Assembly: GCA_036386835.1 (NCBI GenBank)
Contig: DASVUX010000050.1
Coordinates: forward strand, 12,087 to 76,086
Origin: 2-12-FULL-35-15 sp036386835
Lineage (GTDB): Bacteria; Bacteroidota; Bacteroidia; 2-12-FULL-35-15
Direction: 5' to 3'
DNA length: 64,000 nucleotides
Numbering within the stretch: position 1 is the first letter of the stretch; every line of letters begins with the position of its first letter. Below the pieces are notes generated by a model. The model had not been told where the DNA came from. It saw only the letters and a program-made list of their open reading frames with translations, and ran no database searches. Positions 19,620-27,165 of this stretch are shown piece after piece. Both the position numbers and the translations under genes were made by a program.

Positions 19620-19988
19620 ATGGTACAACAGGAATCAAGATTAATTGTAGCGGATAACAGCGGAGCGAAAGAAGTGCTTGTTATTCGTGTACTTGGCGGA
19701 ACTAAAAAAAGATATGCTTCCATTGGCGACAAGGTAGTAGTGACCGTTAAGCATGCATTACCTTCCGGTAATATTAAAAAAGGCGCTGTGTCAAAAGCAG
19801 TTGTAGTAAGGGTGAGAAAAGAAGTAAGACGCCATGATGGATCTTATATTCGTTTTGATGATAACGCAGTGGTTCTTTTGAATGCTGCAGACGAATTAAG
19901 AGGAACTCGTATTTTCGGACCTGTTGCCCGCGAATTGAGAGATAAACAATTTATGAAAATCGTATCGCTTGCACCAGAGGTGTTATAA
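19620..19988 (+). CDS. rplN: 50S ribosomal protein L14
   Basis: 122 residues, full length. L14 forms an intersubunit bridge and is the binding site of the silencing factor RsfS in other bacteria. The start MVQQESRLIVADNSGAKE and the GSYIRFDDNAVVLLN core are diagnostic. It is the first gene of the classic spc block but is continuous with the S10 block here. Confidence 0.98.
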   Translation: MVQQESRLIVADNSGAKEVLVIRVLGGTKKRYASIGDKVVVTVKHALPSGNIKKGAVSKAVVVRVRKEVRRHDGSYIRFDDNAVVLLNAADELRGTRIFGPVARELRDKQFMKIVSLAPEVL

Positions 19989-20007
19989 GTGAAAAACTAA
20001 AATAGAA

Positions 20008-20331
20008 ATGTCAAAATTAAACATTAAAAAGAACGATACGGTAAAAGTAATTGCCGGAGATTCTAAAGGCCAGGAAGGTAAAGTTTTGTCAATTGACAAA
20101 GCAAAGAACCGTGCATTTGTTGAAGGTGTGAACCTTGCATCAAAAAGCACCAAGCCTGATGCTAAAAACCCTCAAGGTGGGATTGTGAAGAAAGAAGCTT
20201 CCATCCATGTATCAAATCTTATGCTTATTGAAGCATCTACAGGTAAGCCAACCCGCGTTGGAAGAAAATTAGATGAAAAAAGCAAAAAAATAGTTCGTTA
20301 CTCAAAAAAATCAGGGGAGGTAATTAAATAA
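20008..20331 (+). CDS. rplX: 50S ribosomal protein L24
   Basis: 107 residues with an N-terminal KOW motif (KKNDTVKVIAGDSKGQEGKV). L24 is an assembly initiator that binds the 5' end of 23S rRNA. The TKPDAKNPQGGIVKKEASIH loop is typical. The stop codon TAATG shares one base with the rplE start, which indicates translational coupling. A purine-rich AGGGGAGG at 20313-20320 precedes that start. Confidence 0.97.
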   Translation: MSKLNIKKNDTVKVIAGDSKGQEGKVLSIDKAKNRAFVEGVNLASKSTKPDAKNPQGGIVKKEASIHVSNLMLIEASTGKPTRVGRKLDEKSKKIVRYSKKSGEVIK

Positions 20332-20888
20332 TGGCTTATTCACCACGTTTAAAAGACAAATATAAAGCGGATGTAATTCCTGCTTTACAGAAGAAATACG
20401 GTTACAGCAGCTCTATGCAGGTGCCTAAACTGGAGAAGATCTGCGTTAACCAGGGTATCGGTGATGCTGTATCTGATAAAAAACTCATCGAAGGTGCGAT
20501 CAAGGAAATGACCACGATCACCGGACAGAAAGCAGTTGCAACAACCTCGAAAAAAGATATCTCTAACTTCAAACTCCGTAAAGGGGTTCCGATCGGAGTA
20601 AGGGTAACTTTACGCGGAGATACAATGTATGAGTTTTTAGATCGATTAATTTCCGTAGCTTTGCCCCGGATTCGTGATTTCAGAGGAATCAATGAAAAAG
20701 GGTTTGACGGAAACGGGAACTACACTTTAGGTGTAACTGAACAGATCATTTTCCCTGAGATTGATATCGATAAAGTTACTAAGATCATGGGTATGGATAT
20801 TACATTCGTAACATCTGCGCCAACTGATGACCAGGCACTGGCTTTATTAAGTGAATTCGGATTACCATTTAAAAATCAAAAAAAATAA
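20331..20888 (+). CDS. rplE: 50S ribosomal protein L5
   Basis: 185 residues. L5 binds 5S rRNA and contacts the P-site tRNA and S13. The motifs GIGDAVSDKKLIEGA, RKGVPIGVRVTLRG and RDFRGINEKGFDGNGNY are highly conserved. Its ATG overlaps the rplX stop by one base, and an unusually good Shine-Dalgarno-like AGGGGAGG lies 10 bases upstream. It is six bases from rpsN. Confidence 0.98.
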   Translation: MAYSPRLKDKYKADVIPALQKKYGYSSSMQVPKLEKICVNQGIGDAVSDKKLIEGAIKEMTTITGQKAVATTSKKDISNFKLRKGVPIGVRVTLRGDTMYEFLDRLISVALPRIRDFRGINEKGFDGNGNYTLGVTEQIIFPEIDIDKVTKIMGMDITFVTSAPTDDQALALLSEFGLPFKNQKK

Positions 20889-20894
20889 GAGTCG

Positions 20895-21164
20895 ATGGCT
20901 AAAGAATCAATGAAAGCAAGAGAAGTTAAACGTAAGAAACTTGCTGACTTATACGCTGATAGAAGAAAAGCTTTAAAAGCTGCAGGTGACTACGTAGGTT
21001 TACAAAAATTGCCACGTAACTCCGCTCCAACACGTCAGCGTAACCGTTGTAAATTAACTGGTCGTCCGAGAGGTTATAACCGCCAGTTCGGATTATCACG
21101 TAACACATTCCGCGAAATGGTCCTTGATGGCCTCATCCCGGGAGTTACAAAATCAAGCTGGTAA
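20895..21164 (+). CDS. rpsN: 30S ribosomal protein S14, zinc-free long form
   Basis: 89 residues, the longer form, with one cysteine only (RNRCKLTGRPRG), so it lacks the zinc-binding CxxC pairs of the short form. S14 completes the 30S head next to S3 and S10. The ends MAKESMKAREVKR and GLIPGVTKSSW are typical. The 76-base gap to rpsH contains a hairpin. Confidence 0.97.
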   Translation: MAKESMKAREVKRKKLADLYADRRKALKAAGDYVGLQKLPRNSAPTRQRNRCKLTGRPRGYNRQFGLSRNTFREMVLDGLIPGVTKSSW

Positions 21165-21202
21165 GCACAAACCAGTTGCGAGAAAAGAGTATTAATGTAT
21201 AA

Positions 21203-21222
21203 TTATCCTGCGTGCGGGATAA
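21203..21222 (+). repeat. Hairpin between rpsN and rpsH
   Basis: TTATCC (21203-21208) pairs with GGATAA (21217-21222) around an eight-base GC-rich loop that can pair further. There is no T-tract. It is one of the series of inverted repeats in the superoperon gaps. Confidence 0.5.
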
Positions 21223-21240
21223 AATATAAACCAAAATAAA

Positions 21241-21636
21241 ATGACAGATACAGTATCAGATTACCTCACACGCGTGAGAAATGCTATCGGTGCAAACCAC
21301 AGAATCGTTGAGATCCCGGCTTCAAACCTGAAGAAAGAAATCACTAAAATTCTTTTCGAAAAGGGATACATCCTAAGTTACAAATTTGAGAACACGAATA
21401 CTCAGGGGACTATTAAAATAGCCTTGAAGTATCATCCTGCTACCAAGCAGTCTGCTATCAAAAATCTTCAGAGAGTGAGTACTCCTGGTTTACGTAAGTA
21501 TGCCGGTTCAACTCAGCTTCCGAGAGTTTTGAACGGATTGGGTATTGCGATCCTTTCTACTTCTAAAGGTGTAATGACCGATAAAGAAGCGAGAACGCAA
21601 AAAGTAGGTGGAGAAGTATTGTGTTACGTTTATTAA
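21241..21636 (+). CDS. rpsH: 30S ribosomal protein S8
   Basis: 131 residues. S8 binds the central domain of 16S rRNA; in E. coli it also represses the spc operon by binding an rRNA mimic, which is not evident here. The start MTDTVSDYLTRVRNA and the C-terminal GIAILSTSKGVMTDKEAR are diagnostic. It is 19 bases before rplF. Confidence 0.98.
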   Translation: MTDTVSDYLTRVRNAIGANHRIVEIPASNLKKEITKILFEKGYILSYKFENTNTQGTIKIALKYHPATKQSAIKNLQRVSTPGLRKYAGSTQLPRVLNGLGIAILSTSKGVMTDKEARTQKVGGEVLCYVY

Positions 21637-21655
21637 TCTTTAGGAGAAACAAACC

Positions 21656-22210
21656 ATGTCAAGAATAGGTAAATTACCGGTATCACTTCCGAAAGGAGTA
21701 GAGTTCAACGTCTCTGATAAGAACGTTGTAACTGTTAAAGGCCCAAAAGGCACTTTAACCCAGAATGTAGATTCAGCGATCACTATCGAAAACAAAGATG
21801 GTGTTATCACTTTAGTTCGCGCAACTGAACAAAAACGCCACAAAGCAATGCACGGCCTGTACCGCGCACTTATCGCTTCTATGGTTAAAGGTGTAAGCGA
21901 AGGATATAAAACAGAACAGGAATTAGTAGGTGTGGGTTACCGTGCTGCTAACAAAGGACAATTACTGGAATTAACCTTAGGTTATTCTCACAACGTTTCT
22001 TTTGACCTTCCTGTGGAGATCAAAGTAACAACGACTGCTGAAAAAGGGAAAAACCCAACAATCATTATGGAATCTGCTGATAAGCAGCTGATCGGGATGG
22101 TTGCTGCAAAGATCCGTTCATTGCGTAAACCTGAACCATACAAAGGTAAAGGTATCAAGTTTGCCGGCGAGATCTTAAGAAGAAAAGCAGGTAAATCAGC
22201 AGGTAAATAA
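21656..22210 (+). CDS. rplF: 50S ribosomal protein L6
   Basis: 184 residues, two tandem L6 folds. L6 lies near the factor-binding site. MSRIGKLPVSLPKGVEF at the start and the C-terminal RKPEPYKGKGIKFAGE are signatures. An AGGAG at 21642-21646 lies nine bases before the ATG, a clear Shine-Dalgarno site, which is not common in this phylum. Confidence 0.98.
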   Translation: MSRIGKLPVSLPKGVEFNVSDKNVVTVKGPKGTLTQNVDSAITIENKDGVITLVRATEQKRHKAMHGLYRALIASMVKGVSEGYKTEQELVGVGYRAANKGQLLELTLGYSHNVSFDLPVEIKVTTTAEKGKNPTIIMESADKQLIGMVAAKIRSLRKPEPYKGKGIKFAGEILRRKAGKSAGK

Positions 22211-22227
22211 TAAATAGAAATTTCACT

Positions 22228-22245
22228 TACCGGCACAAACCGGTA
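22228..22245 (+). repeat. Hairpin between rplF and rplR
   Basis: TACCGG (22228-22233), loop CACAAA, CCGGTA (22240-22245). It is a perfect six-bp stem in a 52-base gap, without a T-tract. Confidence 0.5.
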
Positions 22246-22262
22246 GCAACAAGGTAAATAAA

Positions 22263-22622
22263 ATGGCAATAGTAACTAAAGCATTCAGGAGAAACAGAAT
22301 TAAACAACGTATCCGCAAGGTGGTTGTTGGTGACGCTCAAAGCCCACGCTTATCTGTATTCAGAAGCAATAAAGGAATTTATGTTCAGTTGATCGATGAT
22401 GCATCAGGTAAAACTCTTGTAGCTGCGTCTTCTGCAGATAAAGGAATTGCTGAAACAAAAGGCAATAAAATAGATCAGGCTAAAATGGTAGGAAAAGCCA
22501 TCGCTGAAAAAGCAGCTCAGGCAGGTATCAACTCTGTACGTTTCGACAGGAACGGGTACTTATACCATGGCAGAATTAAATCACTTGCTGAAGCAGCACG
22601 TGAGGCAGGCCTTAAGTTCTAA
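22263..22622 (+). CDS. rplR: 50S ribosomal protein L18
   Basis: 119 residues. L18 binds 5S rRNA together with L5. The PRLSVFRSNKGIYVQLIDD strand region and the end VRFDRNGYLYHGRIKSLAEA are conserved. It sits between rplF and rpsE in the normal spc order. Confidence 0.97.
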   Translation: MAIVTKAFRRNRIKQRIRKVVVGDAQSPRLSVFRSNKGIYVQLIDDASGKTLVAASSADKGIAETKGNKIDQAKMVGKAIAEKAAQAGINSVRFDRNGYLYHGRIKSLAEAAREAGLKF

Positions 22623-22654
22623 TTAATAAAGTAAAAATTTAAAAATTTTATATC

Positions 22655-23173
22655 GTGTCAAACGCAAACATAAAAAGAGTTAAATCAAGTGATATCGAAC
22701 TTAAAGATAAGCTTGTAAGCATTCAACGTGTAACCAAAGTTACCAAAGGAGGTAGAAATTTTACATTTTCAGCTATTGTTGTAGTTGGAAATGAAAAAGG
22801 GATCGTAGGTTACGGTTTAGGTAAAGCAAAAGAGGTTACTGATGCTATCACTAAAGGTATCGATGATGCTAAAAAGAATCTGATCAAAGTTGCGATCGTT
22901 AAAGGAACAGTTCCTCACGAACAGCTTGGTAAGTTCAGTGGTTCTGTGGTCTTTTTAAAGCCTGCGGCCCATGGTACCGGTGTTATTGCAGGTGGTGCAA
23001 TGCGCGCTGTTCTTGAGAGCGTTGGAGTAACCGATGTATTGGCTAAATCCAAAGGATCATCAAATCCTCACAATGTGGTTAAAGCTACAATGGATGCATT
23101 GATGAAAATGCGTGATGCAGCTACAGTTGCTCAGCAGCGTGGTATCTCAATGGAAAAAGTATTTAACGGATAA
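22655..23173 (+). CDS. rpsE: 30S ribosomal protein S5
   Basis: 172 residues starting with GTG at 22655 (MSNANIKRVKSSD). S5 helps form the mRNA entry site and affects fidelity. The first domain has VTKGGRNFTFSAIVVVGNEK, the second GTGVIAGGAMRAVLESVGV. It is followed by an 82-base gap with a large inverted repeat. Confidence 0.97.
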   Translation: MSNANIKRVKSSDIELKDKLVSIQRVTKVTKGGRNFTFSAIVVVGNEKGIVGYGLGKAKEVTDAITKGIDDAKKNLIKVAIVKGTVPHEQLGKFSGSVVFLKPAAHGTGVIAGGAMRAVLESVGVTDVLAKSKGSSNPHNVVKATMDALMKMRDAATVAQQRGISMEKVFNG

Positions 23174-23176
23174 TCC

Positions 23177-23250
23177 AATTTGAAAATGGGCTAATTTGAT
23201 AATTAGTTAATTAATTTTCAAATCGTATAATTTTCAAATTTTCAAATTAA
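23177..23250 (+). repeat. TTTGAAAAT-family inverted repeat between rpsE and rpmD
   Basis: The left arm has AATTTGAAAAT (23177-23187) and AATTTGATAATTA; the right arm has complementary AATTTTCAAAT units near 23213-23223 and 23229-23250. The centre is near TTAATTAA at about 23207-23214. It folds into a long imperfect AT-rich hairpin ending a few bases before rpmD. A sister copy lies at 26645-26716. Confidence 0.75.
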
Positions 23251-23255
23251 AAAAA

Positions 23256-23432
23256 ATGGCAACAATTAAGATCAAACAAATAAAAAGTGGAATCGATCGC
23301 CCGGAACGTCAAAAACGTACCTTGTATGCATTAGGATTCAGAAAAATGAACCAGACCATTGAAAAAGAGGCAACACCTCAGATTCTCGGTATGATTCACA
23401 AAGTATCACATTTGGTGACAGTAATAAAATAA
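23256..23432 (+). CDS. rpmD: 50S ribosomal protein L30
   Basis: 58 residues: start MATIKIKQIKSGIDRPERQK, then the LYALGFRKMNQTIEK segment and the end KVSHLVTVIK. L30 is a small globular protein of the large subunit, normal length 58-60. The gene is intact and lies between rpsE and rplO as expected. Inverted repeats flank it on both sides. Confidence 0.95.
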   Translation: MATIKIKQIKSGIDRPERQKRTLYALGFRKMNQTIEKEATPQILGMIHKVSHLVTVIK

Positions 23433-23444
23433 TTAGAGAAGTAT

Positions 23445-23490
23445 GAATTAGGGATCTGGAGAATACTCCAATTCTCCAATTTACTAAATC
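23445..23490 (+). repeat. CTCCAATT-family inverted repeat between rpmD and rplO
   Basis: The 20-base left arm 23445-23464 ends in GGAGAAT, the loop is ACTCCA, and the right arm 23471-23490 starts ATTCTCC. Fifteen of 20 positions pair. A related element with AATTAGAGAA and CTCCAATTC units lies before infA. Confidence 0.7.
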
Positions 23491-23508
23491 AATAAATAAG
23501 ATAAAGAG

Positions 23509-23979
23509 ATGAACTTAAGTAAATTAACTCCGGCAGAAGGTTCTGTTAAGAATGCTAAGAAACGTTTAGGTAGAGGACAGGGTTCCGGTAAAGGCGGTAC
23601 TTCCACAAAAGGACATAAAGGTGCTCAGTCACGTTCGGGGTACTCTGCAAAAAGAGGTTTCGAAGGTGGTCAGATGCCGTTACAAAGACGTGTTCCTAAA
23701 TTCGGATTTAAAAATATCAACCGTGTGGAATACCGCGGGATCAATCTGGATGTTATCCAGGGATTGGTTGATAACAACAAAATTTCTACTGTAGATCTGG
23801 AATTCCTGATCTCTAAAGGACTCGCTCACAAGAATGATAAAGTGAAAATCCTTGGCCGCGGAGAATTAAAATCTAAAGTTGATGTTTCTGTTCATGCCTT
23901 TTCAGCAGCAGCTAAATCAGCCATTGAAGCACAAGGCGGAAAAGCCGAGTCAGTTGAAAAGACTGTAGAAAAAGCATAA
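23509..23979 (+). CDS. rplO: 50S ribosomal protein L15
   Basis: 156 residues. L15 is a late-assembly protein with a long extended N-terminus. MNLSKLTPAEGSVKNAKKR and the glycine-rich GRGQGSGKGGTSTKGHKG are diagnostic; the folded C-terminal half ends in an Ala/Glu/Lys tail. It is 23 bases before secY, a pairing conserved in most bacteria. Confidence 0.97.
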   Translation: MNLSKLTPAEGSVKNAKKRLGRGQGSGKGGTSTKGHKGAQSRSGYSAKRGFEGGQMPLQRRVPKFGFKNINRVEYRGINLDVIQGLVDNNKISTVDLEFLISKGLAHKNDKVKILGRGELKSKVDVSVHAFSAAAKSAIEAQGGKAESVEKTVEKA

Positions 23980-24002
23980 TATTTTACGTGTAAAAACGGT
24001 AT

Positions 24003-25346
24003 ATGAAAAACTTTATAAACACATTAAAGAATATCTGGAAGATCGAGGATCTGAGAGTGCGTATCTTAAACACTCTTGGCTTCATCCTGATTTACCGTTT
24101 AGGTTCTTACGTTGTATTGCCAGGGGTAAATTCCGATGCGCTGACTGCTGCAAATGACAGCAGTTCCCAGGAAGGGATCGTTGGACTTATAAATATTTTT
24201 GCAGGAGGGGCCTTTTCACGTGCTTCTATTTTTGGTTTAGGTATTATGCCTTACATTTCTGCTTCTATCGTTGTTCAGCTTTTGGGAATGGCATTGCCTT
24301 ATTTTCGCAAGATGCAGATGGAAGGCGAAAGCGGGCGTAAAAAGATCAACCAGATCACTCGTTTCTTAACGGTTATCATTACTGTTTTCCAATGTCCTGG
24401 TTACATTGCAACACAGATTACAAATAAAGCCGGTGTGGTTACAGATCCTAGTACATTCTGGTGGATCCAGTCGGTACTTATCCTTGTTACAGGAACTATG
24501 TTCGTAATGTGGCTTGGAGAGAAGATCACGGATAAAGGTATCGGCAACGGTATTTCTATCCTGATCATGATTGGTATCATCGCACGTTTACCATTTGCGT
24601 TTGTATCGGAGTTTGGTTCCCGTGTTGGCGGTGAAGGCGGAGGTCTGATCATGCTATTAATAGAATTGGTTCTTTTAATGCTTATTGTTATCGGGTCTAT
24701 CATGCTTGTTCAGGGAACACGAAAGATCCCTGTACAGTTTGCCAAAAAGATCGTTGGAAACAAGCAATTTGGCGGGGTTCGTCAGTATATACCTTTGAAA
24801 GTGAATGCAGCTGGTGTTATGCCGATCATCTTCGCCCAGGCGATCATGTTCATCCCATTAACATTAGTAGGTTTTTCCCAGTCGGAATCAATGCAGAATT
24901 TCCTTGCACCATTATCAAACTCTTATGGGTTTGTATATAATTTCATTTTTGCCCTTTTGATCATCGTGTTTACATATTTTTATACTGCGATCACGGTTAA
25001 TCCAAACCAGATGGCAGAAGACATGAAACGTAACGGTGGGTTTGTACCGGGTGTTCAGCCAGGTAAGCAAACTGCAGAGTTCATTGACCAGATCATGTCA
25101 CGTATTACTTTCCCGGGATCTTTATTCCTGGCCTTGATCGCGATATTACCTGCTTTCGCAATCAAGTTGAACATTCAGCAGGAGTTTGCCCAGTTTTATG
25201 GGGGAACCTCATTATTGATCCTTGTAGGGGTTGTTCTGGATACATTGCAGCAGATAGAGAGCCACTTGTTAAACCGCCATTATGATGGTTTAATGAAGAC
25301 AGGAAGAATAAAAGGTCGCTCTACGATGAGCATGACCACAGCTTAA
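24003..25346 (+). CDS. secY: Preprotein translocase subunit SecY
   Basis: 447 residues, about ten transmembrane helices. SecY is the channel of the Sec translocon and exports all the signal-peptide proteins in this window. Recognisable parts are NIFAGGAFSRASIFGLGIMP, the GESGRKKINQITR loop, GIGNGISILIM and the tail LLNRHYDGLMKTGRIKGR. It lies between rplO and map. Confidence 0.97.
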   Translation: MKNFINTLKNIWKIEDLRVRILNTLGFILIYRLGSYVVLPGVNSDALTAANDSSSQEGIVGLINIFAGGAFSRASIFGLGIMPYISASIVVQLLGMALPYFRKMQMEGESGRKKINQITRFLTVIITVFQCPGYIATQITNKAGVVTDPSTFWWIQSVLILVTGTMFVMWLGEKITDKGIGNGISILIMIGIIARLPFAFVSEFGSRVGGEGGGLIMLLIELVLLMLIVIGSIMLVQGTRKIPVQFAKKIVGNKQFGGVRQYIPLKVNAAGVMPIIFAQAIMFIPLTLVGFSQSESMQNFLAPLSNSYGFVYNFIFALLIIVFTYFYTAITVNPNQMAEDMKRNGGFVPGVQPGKQTAEFIDQIMSRITFPGSLFLALIAILPAFAIKLNIQQEFAQFYGGTSLLILVGVVLDTLQQIESHLLNRHYDGLMKTGRIKGRSTMSMTTA

Positions 25347-25354
25347 TACAAGAG

Positions 25355-25360
25355 AAGGAG
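25355..25360 (+). promoter_or_regulatory. Shine-Dalgarno site supporting the GTG start of map
   Basis: AAGGAG four bases before GTG at 25365. No ATG lies nearby in frame, so this purine-rich site supports the GTG start. Confidence 0.6.
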
Positions 25361-25364
25361 AAAC

Positions 25365-26150
25365 GTGTCGAAAGGATTGTATTATAAGACAAAAGAAGAA
25401 ATTGAATTAATAAGAGAAAGTTCTTTACTTGTTGGAAAAACTTTAGCCGAAGTAGCAAAAGTCATTAAGCCCGGAGTAACAACCTTATCACTTGATAAAG
25501 TTGCCTATCAGTTTATAAATGACAACAAAGCGGTTCCTGCTTTTTTAAATTATAACGGTTTCCCGAATTCCCTGTGTATTTCAGTAAATGCACATGTAGT
25601 TCACGGGCTTCCGGGAAAATATGAATTAAAGGATGGGGATATCGTTTCCGTGGACTGCGGAGTGGTCAAAAATAAATTTTTTGGAGATTCCGCTTATACA
25701 TTTGCTGTCGGAGAAGTGAAAACCGAGGTGCTGGAACTGCTGAAGGTCACAAAGGAAAGCCTGTATAAGGCAATCGAGATGTGCACAGCCGGGAAAAGGA
25801 TCGGGGATATCAGTGAAGCTGTTCAATCTCATGCAGAAGGCCATGGTTTCTCTGTAGTAAGAGAGCTTGTAGGACACGGGATAGGAAAAAATCTTCACGA
25901 ATCTCCTGAAGTACCAAATTATGGTAAAAAAGGTACAGGATTGAAGCTCCAGGAAGGATTGGTCATTGCAATTGAGCCTATGATCAATATGGGGAAGAAA
26001 GCGATCATCCAGGAGAATGATGGCTGGACAATAAGAACTGCTGATAATTTACCTTCAGCACACTTTGAGCACACTGTTACAATAGGCAAAGACAAGGCAG
26101 ATATTTTATCAAGCTTTGAATTTATAGAAGAAGTACTAAAAACAAAATAA
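25365..26150 (+). CDS. map: Type I methionine aminopeptidase
   Basis: 261 residues with a GTG start (MSKGLYYKTKEEIELIR). The enzyme removes the N-terminal methionine from nascent proteins. The five metal ligands can be placed: Asp in IVSVDCGV, Asp in GDSAYTF, His in GHGIGKNLHE, Glu in IAIEPMIN and Glu in SAHFEHTVTI. The secY-map-infA order is common and links the enzyme to translation. It is followed by a 79-base gap with an inverted repeat. Confidence 0.97.
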   Translation: MSKGLYYKTKEEIELIRESSLLVGKTLAEVAKVIKPGVTTLSLDKVAYQFINDNKAVPAFLNYNGFPNSLCISVNAHVVHGLPGKYELKDGDIVSVDCGVVKNKFFGDSAYTFAVGEVKTEVLELLKVTKESLYKAIEMCTAGKRIGDISEAVQSHAEGHGFSVVRELVGHGIGKNLHESPEVPNYGKKGTGLKLQEGLVIAIEPMINMGKKAIIQENDGWTIRTADNLPSAHFEHTVTIGKDKADILSSFEFIEEVLKTK

Positions 26151-26151
26151 A

Positions 26152-26216
26152 TTAGAGAAATAGAGAAGGAAGATACGGAGAGTTTAAATCACTCGATCTC
26201 CAATTCACTAATTCAA
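26152..26216 (+). repeat. CTCCAATT-family inverted repeat between map and infA
   Basis: The left side has TTAGAGAAATAGAGAAGG and GGAGAGT; the right side has ACTC, GATCTCC and CAATTCACTAATTC. The inner stem GGAGAGT/ACTC plus the outer AATTAG/CTAATT pairing gives an imperfect hairpin. It shares units with the rpmD-rplO element. Confidence 0.6.
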
Positions 26217-26229
26217 TAATTAAAAATAT

Positions 26230-26448
26230 ATGGCAAAACAAGCGTCAATAGAGCAGGATGGAACCATTTTAGAAGCATTGTCGAATGCAATGTTTCGTGT
26301 TGAGCTCGAGAACGGACATGTTATCACTGCTCACATATCAGGAAAGATGCGGATGCATTACATTAAGATCCTGACAGGAGACAAAGTAAAAGTGGAAATG
26401 TCGCCATACGATTTAACAAAAGGAAGAATTTCATACAGGTACAAATAA
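26230..26448 (+). CDS. infA: Translation initiation factor IF-1
   Basis: 72 residues, a single S1-like OB fold. IF-1 binds the 30S A site during initiation. MAKQASIEQDGTILEALSN, the FRVELENGHVITAHISGKMR core and the tail LTKGRISYRYK are diagnostic. Inverted repeats of two different families flank the gene. Confidence 0.98.
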   Translation: MAKQASIEQDGTILEALSNAMFRVELENGHVITAHISGKMRMHYIKILTGDKVKVEMSPYDLTKGRISYRYK

Positions 26449-26452
26449 AAAC

Positions 26453-26514
26453 AGATATGAGATATTAGACGCGAGATATTAGATCTCAAATCTCAAATCT
26501 CAGGTCTCAAATCT
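26453..26514 (+). repeat. GAGAT/CTCAAATC-family inverted repeat between infA and rpmJ
   Basis: It is symmetrical about 26483/26484: the left arm is 31 bases with GAGATATTA units, the right arm is 31 bases with CTCAAAT units. Twenty-three of 31 positions pair. It ends nine bases before the rpmJ ATG. A related element lies before rplQ. Confidence 0.8.
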
Positions 26515-26523
26515 AAAACAACA

Positions 26524-26640
26524 ATGAAAGTTAGAGCATCAGTAAAAAAGAGAAGTGTTGATTGTAAAATTGTTCGCAGAAACGGGCGTTTATATGTGAT
26601 CAACAAGAAAAACCCAAAATTTAAACAAAGACAAAAATAA
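26524..26640 (+). CDS. rpmJ: 50S ribosomal protein L36, zinc-free form
   Basis: 38 residues: MKVRASVKKRSVDCKIVRR at the start and NKKNPKFKQRQK at the end. L36 stabilises rRNA in the large subunit. The usual C-x2-C-x12-C-H zinc ligands are mostly missing: only Cys14 remains, with Ser11, Asn27 and Phe33 at the other positions, so it is the zinc-independent type. The gene lies between infA and rpsM. Confidence 0.96.
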   Translation: MKVRASVKKRSVDCKIVRRNGRLYVINKKNPKFKQRQK

Positions 26641-26644
26641 AATC

Positions 26645-26716
26645 AATTTGAAAATTGGTGAATTTGAAAATTATTAATTCACTTTCAAATTGACACATTC
26701 TCAAATTATCAAATTA
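26645..26716 (+). repeat. TTTGAAAAT-family inverted repeat between rpmJ and rpsM
   Basis: Two AATTTGAAAATT units (26645-26656 and 26661-26672), then a centre near TTAATTC, then TTTCAAATTG, CTCAAATTA and TCAAATTA on the right. It forms a long imperfect hairpin like the copy before rpmD and ends eight bases before rpsM. Confidence 0.75.
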
Positions 26717-26723
26717 AAGAAAA

Positions 26724-27101
26724 ATGGCTAGAATTGCAGGTATTGACTTACCAAACAACAAAAGAGGCGAAATAGGTTTAACTTACATCTTCGGAATCGG
26801 TCGTAGCACTGCCCGTAAAGTATTAAGCGAAGCAGGCATCGATGCAAATGTTAAAGTTCAGGACTGGAACGATGAGCAGTTAACTGCTATCCGTACTATC
26901 CTGAATGATAAGTATAAATTAGAAGGAGCTTTGCGCTCTGAAGTTCAGCTGCACATCAAGCGTCTAATGGATATCGGTTCATATCGTGGGATCCGTCACC
27001 GTTTAGGTTTACCTGTTCGCGGACAGACAACTAAGAACAACGCCCGTACCCGTAAAGGTAAGCGTAAGACTGTTGCAAACAAAAAGAAGGTAACTAAATA
27101 A
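26724..27101 (+). CDS. rpsM: 30S ribosomal protein S13
   Basis: 125 residues. S13 in the 30S head bridges to L5 and contacts P-site tRNA. The start MARIAGIDLPNNKRGEIGL, the helix-hairpin-helix GIGRSTARKVL and the basic tail RGQTTKNNARTRKGKRK are conserved. It is the first gene of the classic alpha operon block. Confidence 0.98.
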   Translation: MARIAGIDLPNNKRGEIGLTYIFGIGRSTARKVLSEAGIDANVKVQDWNDEQLTAIRTILNDKYKLEGALRSEVQLHIKRLMDIGSYRGIRHRLGLPVRGQTTKNNARTRKGKRKTVANKKKVTK

Positions 27102-27119
27102 TAAGTAACAACCGGTTGT

Positions 27120-27138
27120 CTTTCCGAAACACGGAAAG
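27120..27138 (+). repeat. Hairpin between rpsM and rpsK
   Basis: CTTTCCG (27120-27126), loop AAACA, CGGAAAG (27132-27138), a perfect seven-bp stem. A small AACCGGTT palindrome lies just upstream. There is no T-tract. Confidence 0.55.
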
Positions 27139-27165
27139 GGGACGATCATTTATATAAATACCAAA

